Shown piece after piece: positions 63,767 through 64,000 of a stretch of 64,000 nucleotides of DNA; position 1 is the first letter of the stretch, and every line of letters begins with the position of its first letter. The position numbers were made by a program, and so were the translations under genes. This stretch comes from Channallabes apus (lineage: Eukaryota; Chordata; Actinopteri; Siluriformes; Clariidae): positions 23,794,454 through 23,858,453 of the forward strand of contig CM060124.1 in assembly GCA_030522415.1 (NCBI GenBank), read 5' to 3'. The notes beneath the pieces were generated by a model. It saw only the letters and a program-made list of their open reading frames with translations, ran no database searches and was not told the origin of the DNA.

Positions 63767-63905
63767 CAGGATCACAACGGTGACACGTGGGATTATGGCC
63801 AAATAATCTACACAATATATTTCGTGGGGTGTTTTTTGTTGGGTATGTTCTTTCTACTGTAGTTGGTTTAAATAATTTAATCAGTATCTGAGCCAGTATC
63901 AGCTT
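63681..63905 (-). other. Open frame overlapping the env start, with a Cys motif
   Basis: 74 codons open between TAG stops in a frame different from both env and the upstream frame, with no ATG. It carries 'CRLFGHNPTCHRC' and 'LPPKKHKEI'. It could be an exon of a spliced viral product, or chance. Low certainty. Confidence 0.3.
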
Positions 63906-64000
63906 CTAACTGTCTCCGTGCTGTTTCTATTTTAGTACGTTTGTCTTCTCGCTGTCTAACTTGGGCTCTTGTTCTATGAGATGGTCCTGCTTGTTCTGCT
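63877..64000 (-). CDS. C-terminal end of the ERV2 frame upstream of env (pol or other)
   Basis: At least 40 codons entering from beyond the window, very basic ('SHRTRAQVRQREDKRTK') with an acidic end (DTGSDTD), stop TAA at 63,877-63,879. By position it is the pol/integrase tail. A small extra frame cannot be excluded. Confidence 0.45.
   Translation of the reverse strand, partial: AEQAGPSHRTRAQVRQREDKRTKIETARRQLEADTGSDTD

Larger units (their letters stand above)
59243..64000 (-). mobile_element. ERV2: 3' part of a gamma-type endogenous retrovirus (continues beyond window)
   Basis: Minus-strand order: end of an upstream frame (64,000-63,877), env (63,766 to 62,228 and, after a LINE insertion, 60,622-60,326), an unassigned frame (60,101-59,418), then, beyond the Gypsy copy 2 insertion, the segment 54,107-53,495 and the presumed LTR to 51,848. 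The env type and the extra 3' gene suggest a complex retrovirus. Gag and most of pol lie outside the window. Confidence 0.8.

Noticed and set aside
1..64000. Ordinary host protein-coding gene
   Set aside because: Every frame with recognisable motifs belongs to a mobile element; the zinc-finger and SAM genes look like members of high-copy families.

Overview
The window reads as repeat-packed vertebrate nuclear DNA, most likely from a teleost fish. Introns, poly(A) signals, CpG decay and microsatellites show a eukaryote. The mix of DIRS, sushi-type Gypsy, BEL/Pao, retrovirus-like, L2/Rex-type LINE, Tc1/mariner, IS630-like and CACTA-like elements with tRNA-headed SINEs is typical of fish. I found no ordinary single-copy host gene; every long reading frame belongs to a mobile element, often nested in another. 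The species cannot be named.

Layout. 1-1.5 kb: fragments, including a tRNA-like sequence and a hairpin element. 2.0-6.0 kb: decayed DIRS element with inverted ends. 6.0-8.2 kb: LTR scrap and a LINE fragment carrying a solo LTR. 8.3-15 kb: IS630-like transposons broken by a LINE with a 626-residue reverse transcriptase frame, by a Gypsy solo LTR with 5-bp target duplication, and by a CACTG-ended element. 16.4-18.4 kb: an element with a small membrane-protein frame, then SINEs. 18.6-25.0 kb: a young provirus-like element (ERV1, minus strand; gag and pol, no env) inside a DNA transposon. 25.2-28.1 kb: BEL-type LTR and gag pieces, a captured LINE endonuclease piece and a Tc1 transposase. 31.2-32.9 kb: Tc1 element with long inverted repeats. 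33.5-35.2 kb: satellite built around a palindrome. 36-38.6 kb: small inverted-repeat elements and AT-rich DNA. 38.6-43.2 kb: decayed sushi-type Gypsy (minus). 44.2-51.8 kb: CACTA-like (CMC/EnSpm-type) zinc-finger transposase pseudogene followed by an intron-bearing SAM-domain gene of the same repetitive kind. 51.8-64.0 kb: 3' part of a second retrovirus (ERV2, minus), interrupted by a full-length Gypsy with apparently identical LTRs (54,108-59,242) and by a 5'-truncated LINE inside env.

How parts work together. The two Gypsy copies share a gag/pol overlap with a GGGAAAC heptamer, 7-nt spacer and stem, the layout of -1 frameshifting in the sushi/PEG10 lineage. ERV1 instead has gag and pol in one frame split by a UAG, as in gammaretroviruses, with a proline-type primer site. 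ERV2 has a gamma-type env (CXXC, furin site, CX6CC), an unrecognised 227-residue frame right after env behind a good splice acceptor, and a long LTR in which a compact plus-strand gene (TATA box, ATG, 86-bp intron, 148 codons, poly(A) signal) runs antisense to the provirus. Those two unassigned frames are the best candidates for something undescribed.
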